This document shows positions 51,201 through 58,396 of a DNA stretch of 64,000 nt, piece by piece. Under the pieces are notes generated by a model. That model did no database searches, was not told the DNA's origin, and saw only the letters and a list, made by a program, of their open reading frames with translations. The stretch is from JANYJA01 sp038229055 (GTDB lineage: Bacteria; Acidobacteriota; Terriglobia; Bryobacterales; Bryobacteraceae): NCBI GenBank assembly GCA_038229055.1, contig JBBROU010000003.1:24264-88263 (forward strand). The letters run 5' to 3'. The stretch's first letter is position 1. Each line of letters begins with the position of its first letter. The translations under genes were made by a program, and so were the position numbers.

Positions 51201-51670
51201 TTGAGCGGAAGCTCGCGGATGGACTTGGTCTCAACCACCTCGCCCAGGCTGACGTCGTCCGTCTTCAGCATCTCCGCGCGGGCCACAACCTCGATGGAGG
51301 ATTTCGCTTCGCCCAATTCGAGACCGAAATCGGCACGCATGCGCTGGCCGACTTCCATGCGAGCCGTGCGCGTGCTCACCGCGAATCCAGAAGCGAGAAC
51401 TTCAATCTTGTACTCACCGGGAGAAAGACTGGAGACCTCGTAGAAGCCGCTTGCGTCGGTAAACGCGGTGCGCAACGCTCCGGTCTCAACGCTGCGTACC
51501 TGAACGGCGACGCCGGGTAGAACCTTCGAATGCGGATCGAAAACGCTGCCGTTCAGCGTGGCTAAATTACTTTGAGCCGGAAGCAGCGCAGCACAAAACA
51601 ACAGCAGGAAACACCCTAAAGACTTTGTCACAGTGACGTAAGTATATTGAGCCACCGCGCAAAAACCCAT
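48269..51670 (-). CDS. TonB-dependent receptor-like outer membrane protein (Oar-type) with Met-rich loop
   Basis: A 1133-residue outer membrane beta-barrel. After a signal peptide (LGCFLLLFCAALLPAQ) a carboxypeptidase-regulatory domain follows (LNGSVFDPHSKVLPGVAVQV; GEYKIEVLASGFAV), then the plug with SIRELPLNGRMLLDLALTVP and the barrel ending in an aromatic C-terminus (ISARFSF-like RFSF). This is the large acidobacterial family. Unusual: residues 404-415 hold six Met in twelve (MSMGGMPGMTMM), plus an early Met/His segment (SHMSHGAQTGDM), as in copper-binding proteins. An alternative GTG start lies near 51631. Ligand unknown. Confidence 0.9.
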   Translation of the reverse strand: MGFCAVAQYTYVTVTKSLGCFLLLFCAALLPAQSNLATLNGSVFDPHSKVLPGVAVQVRSVETGALRTAFTDASGFYEVSSLSPGEYKIEVLASGFAVSTRTARMEVGQRMRADFGLELGEAKSSIEVVARAEMLKTDDVSLGEVVETKSIRELPLNGRMLLDLALTVPGSHMSHGAQTGDMNPLYWRPGQSSAISIGGSRPNANYFLIDGATNTDPTFNTQNISLSPDAVREFQVQTGSYAAELGGAGGGQINIVTRGGTSQYHGSAYEFLRNGAMDARSFNEMPGGNFLVQNNFGGAFGGTFPGKKTFFFANYEGLRKVKAMTMTDTVPTADEVNGDFSMAGVNVYNPFSAHKNPAFDPSKPVSRANPQIIRDQFPNNQIPVSLLSPVATTMLSKYVPRPSMSMGGMPGMTMMGQPTVVGSGADANNYLDQRNERHFADQGTLRVDRVFNRGDSLMARYSVSSENGFMPQNLPGFGAFHDNLSQNALISWNRIFTPSLVNTASIAYSRLSMHRSSQNNESNDIVSQLGIEGVGFGGKGAYGAPWFNVQGYSGIGDTFAATPMHAWDTILEGRDTLAWQKGRHSLKVGGSYRWYIWPMWGFFQNRGYYQFTNGFTTRTATNDGTGSALASFLLGLPAVRQRQAGVPSMDLRQWYADSFVQDTWRITARTTLDFGLRYEFMSPLSDVKRQWSNLLVQDGKLTAFVGGQQGMPKGLLYPKKLDFAPRLGIAHQVPNAGLVFRAAYGIFYTPVDMNTWCNQLHNVPLVFPETNQSDNYVPSIKGFNFGAPVLGKTVVSFASFDPHAPAQYVQQWSASIQKSLGKETTLEMAYQGARGLHLQRAHLINNALPGAGLIQPRRPYHTASFLPGTVFPAGINVLSSTFPVSSVNYLENTARSWYDAGYINLRRRYSAGLSLLANYTFAKNLSNAPDFRSPMFESSIPQNNNDLNAEKGLSCDVRHRVSISAVYELKSVNRWNWSRQATRNWRTSAVYQAQSGFPLTISVFGDTANAGTLLGENPIRANYTGQPIFGPGTRNAQTWFNPAAFAAPPAYTFGNVGRNTVYGPGMQTLDISLVREFAVTETARFQVRGEFFNALNTVNLGTPNRFVNTPQFGSITEASTPGREIQVSARFSF

Positions 51671-51807
51671 AGCTTGAAAACACTACCGGCTCGTGCTGTT
51701 TAGCTTTGATTTTAATAGGCCGGCAGAATGACTCCGAGTCTTCGACGTCGGCCGCGAATGCCTCCGCTTCCTTTTGCGCCGCGCTCCGCAGCCGTTCGGC
51801 GCTGCGT

Positions 51808-52341
51808 TCATTTCGCGCCGTCCAATTTGCGGCCGAGCTTTTCAGCCTTCGGCCCATAAGTTGGATTGTGGCTGATGTGGCCGATCTCGCGACGGCAGAG
51901 CGGCTTGTCTCCAGCCAGGTAAGCCACTTGGGCGAGGAACCAACACCGGTACGCCGAACGTCCCCCGGACTCTTCGGCAAAACTCGCGTCGTTCAACGAT
52001 CCGGTGATATTTCCCAGTTCCAACAGGACATAGGCTCGCAGAACCCGTATCGCCGAATTTTTGGGATTGGTTTCGGTGAGACTGGTTAAGGATGTTAAGG
52101 CCAGGAGATGCTTCTTCTGCCGAATCAGCCGGTAGGCTGCATCGACGGAATTTCTTTCTTCCGCAGTCAGGTCTTGCAGGGGTTCCGCCAGGGCTTTGAG
52201 GTTGAGAACCGGCTGCACGCTTCGGGACGGGGCAGCCGCGGGCTGGGCCTGCGGGGACGCGGACACCAGCCCTGAAGCGAGCCCAAGTAAAAGCAGCAGA
52301 ACCGAAGTCCGCCCCGCGAAGTCTCTCGTTTCGATGTTCAT
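51808..52341 (-). CDS. exported TPR-like protein
   Basis: A 177-residue protein. Starts at 52341 or 52347 give a signal peptide (RTSVLLLLLGLASGLVSASP). The mature part after a Pro/Ala linker is helical with TPR-like pairs (NSVDAAYRLIRQKKHLLALT; NSAIRVLRAYVLLELGN; CWFLAQVAYLAGDKPLC). It lies 137 bp from the TonB receptor on the same strand and is divergent from gyrA. Function not recognised; scaffold or envelope complex assembly is possible. Confidence 0.65.
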   Translation of the reverse strand: MNIETRDFAGRTSVLLLLLGLASGLVSASPQAQPAAAPSRSVQPVLNLKALAEPLQDLTAEERNSVDAAYRLIRQKKHLLALTSLTSLTETNPKNSAIRVLRAYVLLELGNITGSLNDASFAEESGGRSAYRCWFLAQVAYLAGDKPLCRREIGHISHNPTYGPKAEKLGRKLDGAK

Positions 52342-52440
52342 GATCATTCCGGCATCGACAACCGCGGCTTCCACTGGACTACGACGTGGTCGACGGAATC
52401 AATCCTAACATCATGTTAAAATTGATACTTACCCAATCCC

Positions 52441-54987
52441 ATGGCTGACCAGGAAAATCCTCCGCAAGGACCACCCGCGCCCCCGCAACTGCCGCTTCCA
52501 GGCGGCGGCGATGGCGGGGGAGATAACAAGAACATCATTCCCATCAACATCGAAGACGAGATGCGCCGGTCGTATCTCGATTACTCGATGAGCGTGATCG
52601 TGGGCCGCGCGCTTCCCGACGTTCGCGATGGCCTCAAACCCGTGCACCGGCGCATTTTGTGGGGCATGCATGAGCTGGGTCTTGCCCCTAACAGGCCCAC
52701 GCGCAAATGCGCCAAGATCACCGGCGACGTGATGGGCAAATATCACCCGCACGGAAACGCGCCGATCTATGACGCCTTGGTCCGCATGGCGCAGCCGTTC
52801 AATATGCGGTATCCACTGGTCGATGGTCAGGGAAACTTCGGCTCGGTGGATGGCGACCCGCCGGCGGCGGAGCGGTATACCGAAGCGCGCCTCTCCTGGA
52901 TCGCGACGGCGATGCTGCAGGATGTCGATAAGGAAACTGTCGATTTCCGGCCGAACTATGACGATAGCGAGCAGGAGCCGGAAGTGCTCCCCGCGCGCGT
53001 TCCGAATCTGCTGATTAATGGGTCCTCGGGGATTGCGGTCGGCATGGCGACGAATATTCCGCCGCACAATCTGACCGAAATCATCGACGCGACCATCGAG
53101 ATCATCCGCAAGCCGGACACCCCGCTCGAGCGTATTCTGGAGCTGGTGCCCGGTCCGGACTTTCCGACCGGCGGATACATTCTGGGGCGCCAAGGCATTC
53201 TGGACGCCTATGTTCGCGGCCGCGGCTCGCTAAAGATTCGCGCCAAAGCGACCGTGGAACCGATGGGCAAGGATCGCGAGCGCATCGTGGTTACCGAAAT
53301 CCCTTACCAGGTGAATAAGGCGCGCTTGATCGAGCACACCGCGTCTTTGGTCAACGAGAAGAAGATCGAGGGCATTTCCGAGATTCGCGACGAGAGCGAT
53401 CGCGACGGCCTGCGCATCGTGTACGAATTGAAGCGCGGCGAGCAGGCGGAGGTGATTCTCAACAACCTCTATAAGAACACCCAGCTTCAGATCAGCTTCG
53501 GCATTATCAACCTCTCCATTTGTAATGGGCAGCCGCGCGAGCTCGGGATCATCTCCACGATTAAGTATTTCATCGAGCACCGCGTTGACGTGGTGCGGCG
53601 CCGCACCGACTACGAACTGCGCAAAGCGCGCGATCGCGAGCATATCCTTCTCGGTTTCCAGATCGCTCTCGATCATCTGGATGAAGTGATCCGGCTGATC
53701 CGCGCCTCCGGTTCGCCGAAAGAGGCGCGCGAGGCGCTGTCAACCGCGTTCGCGTTCAGCGACAAACAGGCGCAAGCGATCATCGAAATGCAGCTCCAAC
53801 GCCTGACGGGCATGGAGCGCCAGAAGATTCTGGACGAGTTGGTGGACATTCAGCGCCGCATCTCTGAGTACCTGGAGATTCTCGGTTCCGAGAAAGTCTT
53901 ACGCGATCTAATCATCAAGGAACTGAAGGAAGTCCAGAAGGATTACGGCAACGAGCGCCGTACCAAAATCATTGAAGATCAGGGTGAGATCCGGCTCGAA
54001 GACTTGGTAGCCGTGGAGGACGTGGCCGTTACGGTGACGCACGGCGGCTATCTCAAGCGCACCTCTGTAGATACGTATCGGCGACAGATCCGCGGCGGCA
54101 AGGGCCGTATCGGCATGGGTACTCGCAATGAAGATTTCGTCGAGTACTTCCTGGTCGCCTCGACGCATGCGTATCTGCTGATCTTCACCAACATGGGCCG
54201 CGTCTACTGGCTCAAAATCTACGAAATTCCCGACGCCACCACTACCGGCAAGGGAAAGAATATTTCGAACCTGATCAATCTGCAGCCGGACGAAACCGTG
54301 AAGGCGTTTTTAGCGGTGCAGGACTTCGTGCCGGATCGCTTCATCGTGATGGTGACGAAGTTCGGCGTCATCAAGAAGTGCGAGCTCACCGAATTCAACA
54401 ATCCTCTCGCGAGGGGCATCATTGCGGTCGGGATCGATGAAGGCGACGAGTTGATTGCGGCGCGACTGACCAACGGCAAAAATCTGATCTTCCTGGGCTC
54501 GCATGAGGGCCAGGCAATCAAGTTCGAAGAGGGCCAGGTGCGCCCGATGGGCCGTCCGGCGCGCGGGGTTCGCGCGATGGATTTGGCCGAAGGCGATTAC
54601 CTGGTGGGTGCCGAAGTGGTGGAAGAGCCGGGGCTGATTCTCTCGATTTCCGAGAACGGTTACGGCAAGCGGACGCCGTTGAAGGACTACCGGCTGATTC
54701 ACCGCGGCGGCAAGGGCGTCATCAACATGAAGACGAACAACCGCATCGGCGACGTGGTAGCGATCCTTTCGGTGCGGGACGATTCGGATCTGATGATCGT
54801 CACCAAGGACGGCAAGATGATCCGCATCGAATCGGGCGAAATCCGGCAGACCGGGCGTTCGACGCAAGGTGTGCGGCTGGTGCGCATGGACGAAGGCGAC
54901 CACGTCGCCGGGGCATGCGTGATTCCGGAATCGGAAGATGTGCCGGAGGACGGCTCAAACGGCCAGGGGAGCCTGCCGCTTCAGTAA
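52441..54987 (+). CDS. gyrA: DNA gyrase subunit A
   Basis: An 848-residue topoisomerase II subunit. The catalytic tyrosine is Y146 (AAERYTEARLSW), 42 residues after H104 as in E. coli. The quinolone region reads Y101-H-P-H-G-N-A-P-I-Y-D111: the residue equivalent to Ser83 is Ala107 and that to Ala84 is Pro108, both tolerated in some resistant strains. The C-terminal beta-pinwheel contains the gyrase box IRGGKG, so this is gyrase and not ParC. A Pro/Gly-rich leader of ~30 residues precedes the conserved start (IEDEMRRSYLDYSMSVI). No gyrB is in the window. Confidence 0.96.
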   Translation: MADQENPPQGPPAPPQLPLPGGGDGGGDNKNIIPINIEDEMRRSYLDYSMSVIVGRALPDVRDGLKPVHRRILWGMHELGLAPNRPTRKCAKITGDVMGKYHPHGNAPIYDALVRMAQPFNMRYPLVDGQGNFGSVDGDPPAAERYTEARLSWIATAMLQDVDKETVDFRPNYDDSEQEPEVLPARVPNLLINGSSGIAVGMATNIPPHNLTEIIDATIEIIRKPDTPLERILELVPGPDFPTGGYILGRQGILDAYVRGRGSLKIRAKATVEPMGKDRERIVVTEIPYQVNKARLIEHTASLVNEKKIEGISEIRDESDRDGLRIVYELKRGEQAEVILNNLYKNTQLQISFGIINLSICNGQPRELGIISTIKYFIEHRVDVVRRRTDYELRKARDREHILLGFQIALDHLDEVIRLIRASGSPKEAREALSTAFAFSDKQAQAIIEMQLQRLTGMERQKILDELVDIQRRISEYLEILGSEKVLRDLIIKELKEVQKDYGNERRTKIIEDQGEIRLEDLVAVEDVAVTVTHGGYLKRTSVDTYRRQIRGGKGRIGMGTRNEDFVEYFLVASTHAYLLIFTNMGRVYWLKIYEIPDATTTGKGKNISNLINLQPDETVKAFLAVQDFVPDRFIVMVTKFGVIKKCELTEFNNPLARGIIAVGIDEGDELIAARLTNGKNLIFLGSHEGQAIKFEEGQVRPMGRPARGVRAMDLAEGDYLVGAEVVEEPGLILSISENGYGKRTPLKDYRLIHRGGKGVINMKTNNRIGDVVAILSVRDDSDLMIVTKDGKMIRIESGEIRQTGRSTQGVRLVRMDEGDHVAGACVIPESEDVPEDGSNGQGSLPLQ

Positions 54988-55001
54988 AAGGGGCGGCGGC
55001 A

Positions 55002-55121
55002 TTATTTCTGGAGCCTTCGCGAATACTTGCGAAAGCAAGAGATCGTGTAATAGAGCCCCCAACCGATCACGAGACAGGTCACGAGAATTAAGACGATCGA
55101 AAAGATCACAGAAGAGAACAT
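55002..55121 (-). CDS. small single-helix membrane protein
   Basis: A 39-codon frame with one transmembrane helix (VIFSIVLILVTCLVIGWGLY) and a basic tail (RKYSRRLQK). ATG 55121 has AGAGGTG about 9 nt upstream, a good ribosome binding site. A longer frame upstream is less likely since its leader has no such site. No family recognised. It lies between gyrA (convergent) and the divergent gene at 55207. Confidence 0.5.
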   Translation of the reverse strand: MFSSVIFSIVLILVTCLVIGWGLYYTISCFRKYSRRLQK

Positions 55122-55206
55122 GGCAATGGCACCTCTTGACCCGATGATAGGAAAAGCTGCTTCGGCAGTCGTTCGCAATTCGTAAAAGTGTTGTAAGATC
55201 CGCAAA

Positions 55207-55809
55207 ATGGGTCGCGAAGCTTTGTGCCGGTGTCAGTGGGGGTCGGAGAGTGCCGACGCCAAGGTTCTGCTCGAGGGTGGCGAACTGATCGTTCGGGGCC
55301 CGATTCGTCGCCGCACGAGCGTTGCGGACCTGAAGGATATCGCGGCCAAGGGCGATCGGTTGACGTTTCGAGTGGGCAACGATGCCGTCGTTCTAACTCT
55401 GGGAGCTGCCGCGGCGGAACGGTGGGCTGCCGCGATCGCCACCCCGCCTCCCACCTTGGCAAAGAAACTCGGCATCGCCGATGGTGTGCGCCTCCATGTA
55501 GTCGGCAAAATCGACGACGATGAGCTCCGGCAAGCGCTGAAGGGCGGCATCGAAGCGGGCGGCAAATCAATCCAATTGATCGTGGCTCGCGTAAACACTC
55601 ATCGTGAACTGCAACTGGTCTTCTCCGACTGCGTCACCGAGCTAAACGCGGGAATTCCGTTATGGATCGTTTATCCCAAGGGGCCCGCCCAGGACTTGCG
55701 AGAATCGGTGGTCCTCGAAGAACTTCGCGGCCACGGGATGGTGGACACCAAAGTCGCAGCGGTTTCCACTCGCCTCACCGCGATTCGATGCACCGTGCGC
55801 AAGCAGTAG
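55207..55809 (+). CDS. conserved hypothetical protein
   Basis: A 200-residue cytoplasmic protein (no signal or membrane helix). An N-terminal strand domain (SADAKVLLEGGELIVRGPIR, then RLTFRVGNDAVVLTLG) is followed by a helix-strand half (AKKLGIADGVRLHVVGKIDD; DELRQALKGGIEAGGKSIQL; AGIPLWIVYPKGPAQDLRE). The phrase LWIVYPKG with LRESVVLEEL resembles DUF3052-like proteins, but I cannot confirm it. GyrA lies upstream and an exported protein downstream; neither explains it. Confidence 0.65.
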   Translation: MGREALCRCQWGSESADAKVLLEGGELIVRGPIRRRTSVADLKDIAAKGDRLTFRVGNDAVVLTLGAAAAERWAAAIATPPPTLAKKLGIADGVRLHVVGKIDDDELRQALKGGIEAGGKSIQLIVARVNTHRELQLVFSDCVTELNAGIPLWIVYPKGPAQDLRESVVLEELRGHGMVDTKVAAVSTRLTAIRCTVRKQ

Positions 55810-56005
55810 AGTAACGAACAATTTACAAACGGCTCGATCCGGCTCTCGCCACTGAAGTAAATCTTTCGCGCAAAACCACGCGTGCCGGTACACCATACTG
55901 GCGTGAATTTAAGGTTCCGCGAAAGTTAACCTCAAAAACTAAGGAATATTCCATTGTCGCGACGCGCTATGGCACAATGGGTACCCAGATGCTATTGGTG
56001 TGACG
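55810..56005. other. 196-bp gap with a 10-bp palindrome
   Basis: No gene fits between 55810 and 56005. The only noteworthy item is the perfect palindrome GGAATATTCC at 55943-55952, some 50 bp upstream of the next start codon, where an operator might sit. No convincing promoter hexamers could be placed. Confidence 0.35.
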
Positions 56006-57244
56006 ATGCGCTTGGAAAAGTTTGTCCGCCCAGCCCGGCCGTTTCTCTTCCTCGCTATTTCCTTGACTGCCGTTCCGCAATCGCCCGCGCAGACACTCAT
56101 GCAATCCTCCGGCCCCGGTGTGCCGGTCCGCGTCTTCGCTTCGGATTCCGCCATTCTGGCCGCTCACGAGAACCGAAAGGATCTTCCGTGTACGGTGACG
56201 CCGATCAAAGCTTCGCTCGGTTTCGATCTCCGATTTCATGCCGGTTATGAAGTTGCCGTCCCGTTGAAGGATCTGGCCGGATCGAGCGATCTGCTCACTA
56301 TGATTTTCCGCGTTGCGCCCGAGGGGCATTCTGACGAGCCCGTGTATTTTTCGCAGCGCGTCAATGTTCCAAAGATCGACGAGAACGCCCCCGGTGACGC
56401 TTACTTGCAGGGCGGCTTCGATGTCGGCGAAGGCAAGTATGAAGTGGATTGGCTGATGCGTGACCGCGGTGAACGGGTGTGCGCATTCAATTGGGAGACC
56501 GAAGCCGCGCTGCCGCCCAAGGACAAGCTGGTGAAGCTATCGATTCCGGCTTTCACGGTGGACGCGTCCGACCAGGAGCCCTTTAAAGACGAGCCGCCCG
56601 TGACGCGGGACCAGGCCAGCGGGCCGTTGAACGTAAAAGTGATGATCAACTTTGCGCCGCAAAAATTTTCTTCGGCGACGCTGCAGCCGCTCGACATGAA
56701 CGCGCTGATTTCAATTCTGCGGAACATCTCGCGCGAGCCGCGCATCTGCAAGTTTTCGGTGGTCGCCTTCAACATGCAGGAACAGCGCGTAATCTACCGG
56801 CAGGACCAGTCCGAACAAATCAACTTCCCCGCCCTTGGTGATTCGCTGAATTCTCTAAGTTTGGGAACGGTGAATCTGAAAACCCTCGAGCAGAAGCACG
56901 GCGATACCGAGTTTCTCACCAACCTCATCACCAAGGAGATGGCCAACGACCATCCCGATGCCATGATCTTCGCGGGTCCGAAAGTGATGATCGATGAAGC
57001 GGTGCCCCAGGAATCGCTGAAGGAAATTGGCTCCATCACATACCCTGTGTTCTACATGAACTACAATCTGAATCCGCAGAGCAACCCTTGGCGGGATGCA
57101 ATCGGAAACGCCGTGAAGCACCTGAAAGGGTACGAGTACACCATCTCGCGACCGCGCGATCTTTGGGTCGCCTGGTCCGAGATCATGGCTCGTATTGTAA
57201 GATTAAGAGTGGGAAGAAGCACTTCGCCGTCCTCTTCCCAGTGA
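56006..57244 (+). CDS. exported protein of unknown function
   Basis: A 412-residue protein with a signal peptide (RPARPFLFLAISLTAVPQSPA). GTG 56000 is an alternative start. Two parts are visible: an N-terminal beta-rich domain (LGFDLRFHAGYEVAVPLKDL; GDAYLQGGFDVGEGKYEVDW) and a C-terminal alpha/beta domain (NVKVMINFAPQKFSSATLQP; NALISILRNISREPRICKFS; HPDAMIFAGPKVMIDEAVPQ) with a fold pattern like a VWA domain lacking MIDAS residues. It lies upstream of the methyltransferase-like gene with 3 nt between, so the two are probably cotranscribed. Confidence 0.65.
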   Translation: MRLEKFVRPARPFLFLAISLTAVPQSPAQTLMQSSGPGVPVRVFASDSAILAAHENRKDLPCTVTPIKASLGFDLRFHAGYEVAVPLKDLAGSSDLLTMIFRVAPEGHSDEPVYFSQRVNVPKIDENAPGDAYLQGGFDVGEGKYEVDWLMRDRGERVCAFNWETEAALPPKDKLVKLSIPAFTVDASDQEPFKDEPPVTRDQASGPLNVKVMINFAPQKFSSATLQPLDMNALISILRNISREPRICKFSVVAFNMQEQRVIYRQDQSEQINFPALGDSLNSLSLGTVNLKTLEQKHGDTEFLTNLITKEMANDHPDAMIFAGPKVMIDEAVPQESLKEIGSITYPVFYMNYNLNPQSNPWRDAIGNAVKHLKGYEYTISRPRDLWVAWSEIMARIVRLRVGRSTSPSSSQ

Positions 57245-57247
57245 TTC

Positions 57248-57793
57248 ATGCGCGTCTATATTTCTCTTTTCCTGACTTTTGCCGGCATCGCATTTGGGCA
57301 GCAGTTCAAACATCCGGATAATCTTGCTCCGAATATTCCGACTCCCCAACTCGTGGTGGAGCGGATGCTCGAAGCCGCGCATCTCAAGCCGGGCGAGATG
57401 GTCTACGATCTGGGCTGCGGTGACGGCCGCATTGTCATTACCGCTGCGCAGAAGTTTCAGGCTCGGGCCGTGGGCATCGAGCTATCGCGCGACATTTACG
57501 AAAAGACTTCGGCGCGTATTCGCAACATGGGCTTGGAAGATCGCGTCACGATCGTGCACGGCAATGCGCTGCACACAGATCTGAGCCCCGCCGACGTGGT
57601 TACGCTCTATCTGCTGACGAGTTCGAATGAGCGGCTCAGGCCGGAGTTGGAGAAATATCTCAAACCGGGTTCGCGCGTGGTGTCGCACGATTTCGAGATC
57701 CGCGGCTGGCATCCGGCGGTGATTGAAAAGCTTGAAGCGGACGGGCGCGTCCACTCGATTTTCGTTTACGAAGTAGCCGCGCATAAGAAGTAG
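57248..57793 (+). CDS. class I methyltransferase-like protein with signal peptide
   Basis: A 181-residue protein. The first 17 residues (MRVYISLFLTFAGIAFG) form a signal peptide. The Rossmann fold follows with SAM motif I as VYDLGCGDGRIVITAAQKFQ, motif II near ARAVGIELS and RVTIVHGNALHTDL. The combination of a methyltransferase domain and export is unusual because SAM is cytoplasmic. Similar exported proteins occur in Acidobacteria; whether they use SAM is unknown. Confidence 0.78.
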   Translation: MRVYISLFLTFAGIAFGQQFKHPDNLAPNIPTPQLVVERMLEAAHLKPGEMVYDLGCGDGRIVITAAQKFQARAVGIELSRDIYEKTSARIRNMGLEDRVTIVHGNALHTDLSPADVVTLYLLTSSNERLRPELEKYLKPGSRVVSHDFEIRGWHPAVIEKLEADGRVHSIFVYEVAAHKK

Positions 57794-57810
57794 CGGACCC
57801 CAACGGCGGG

Positions 57811-57837
57811 CACGCAAAGACGCGGAGCACGCAAAGA
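57811..57837. repeat. short direct repeat in the gap after the methyltransferase-like gene
   Basis: CACGCAAAGA occurs at 57811-57820 and 57828-57837. The CGCAAAG unit belongs to a loose family of dispersed intergenic repeats seen in many GC-rich environmental bacteria. It lies 40 bp upstream of a frameshifted gene. Confidence 0.4.
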
Positions 57838-57851
57838 GTTCCTTTCTTAGC

Positions 57852-58306
57852 ATGGGGGGAGCGTACCGAGATTCTCATACCGCGAATATTAAGCGTTCTC
57901 TTGGCTTTTTCGGCCTGTGCATTCGGTATGTTCACCGCAATTTTCGCAGCGAGACAAGTAAGGGCGAACAGCTCCTGGCCGAAGGTAATCGCGACGGTCG
58001 AAGAGATAGACGTTAATCCGATGCCGGCCAACGCTTATGGAAATATTAGTCTTAAGCTGCGATATTGGAACGGTTTCTCGGATCGATTTGCGTGGGCTAA
58101 CCAATCGTTCCTGCCTGGGCGAGGAGCCCCGCTTGCACGCGAATATGCGGTCGGCACGCAGCATAATTTGGCTCGATCCCGCTACGGCTGGCCTGGCCGA
58201 GGTGGAACTTGGCTGGAATTTCCAAACCTGGTTCGTGCCTTTGGGTACTGGAGTTTTCTGCCTGTGCCTTTTGTGGGCTGCCAGATATTTTTGGCGATTC
58301 CGCTAG
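57852..58306 (+). pseudogene. DUF3592-type membrane protein gene with two frameshifts
   Basis: Three reading frames together encode one DUF3592-like protein. From the ATG at 57852 the frame is out of register after a run of six G (57854-57859); removing one base joins it to an open frame with membrane helix LLAFSACAFGMFTAIF, WPKVIATVEEIDVN, SLKLRYWNG and EYAVGTQHN. Near 58162-58170 the register moves again, to a frame encoding IWLDPATAGLAEVELGWNFQ and a last helix (FCLCLLWAARYFWRF). The conserved ypvG and DP-A-x-A-E-L-x-xGWN features line up only when both frames are combined. True decay or a pair of sequencing errors. Confidence 0.65.
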
Positions 58307-58396
58307 GTGCCAGCCCAGTCGGTGTTCTCTAGTCGATTCATGCGAGGGTAACGGCGCGTTCATTGAGTTGTAAGGCGCACGCGGTATCTAAGGTAC

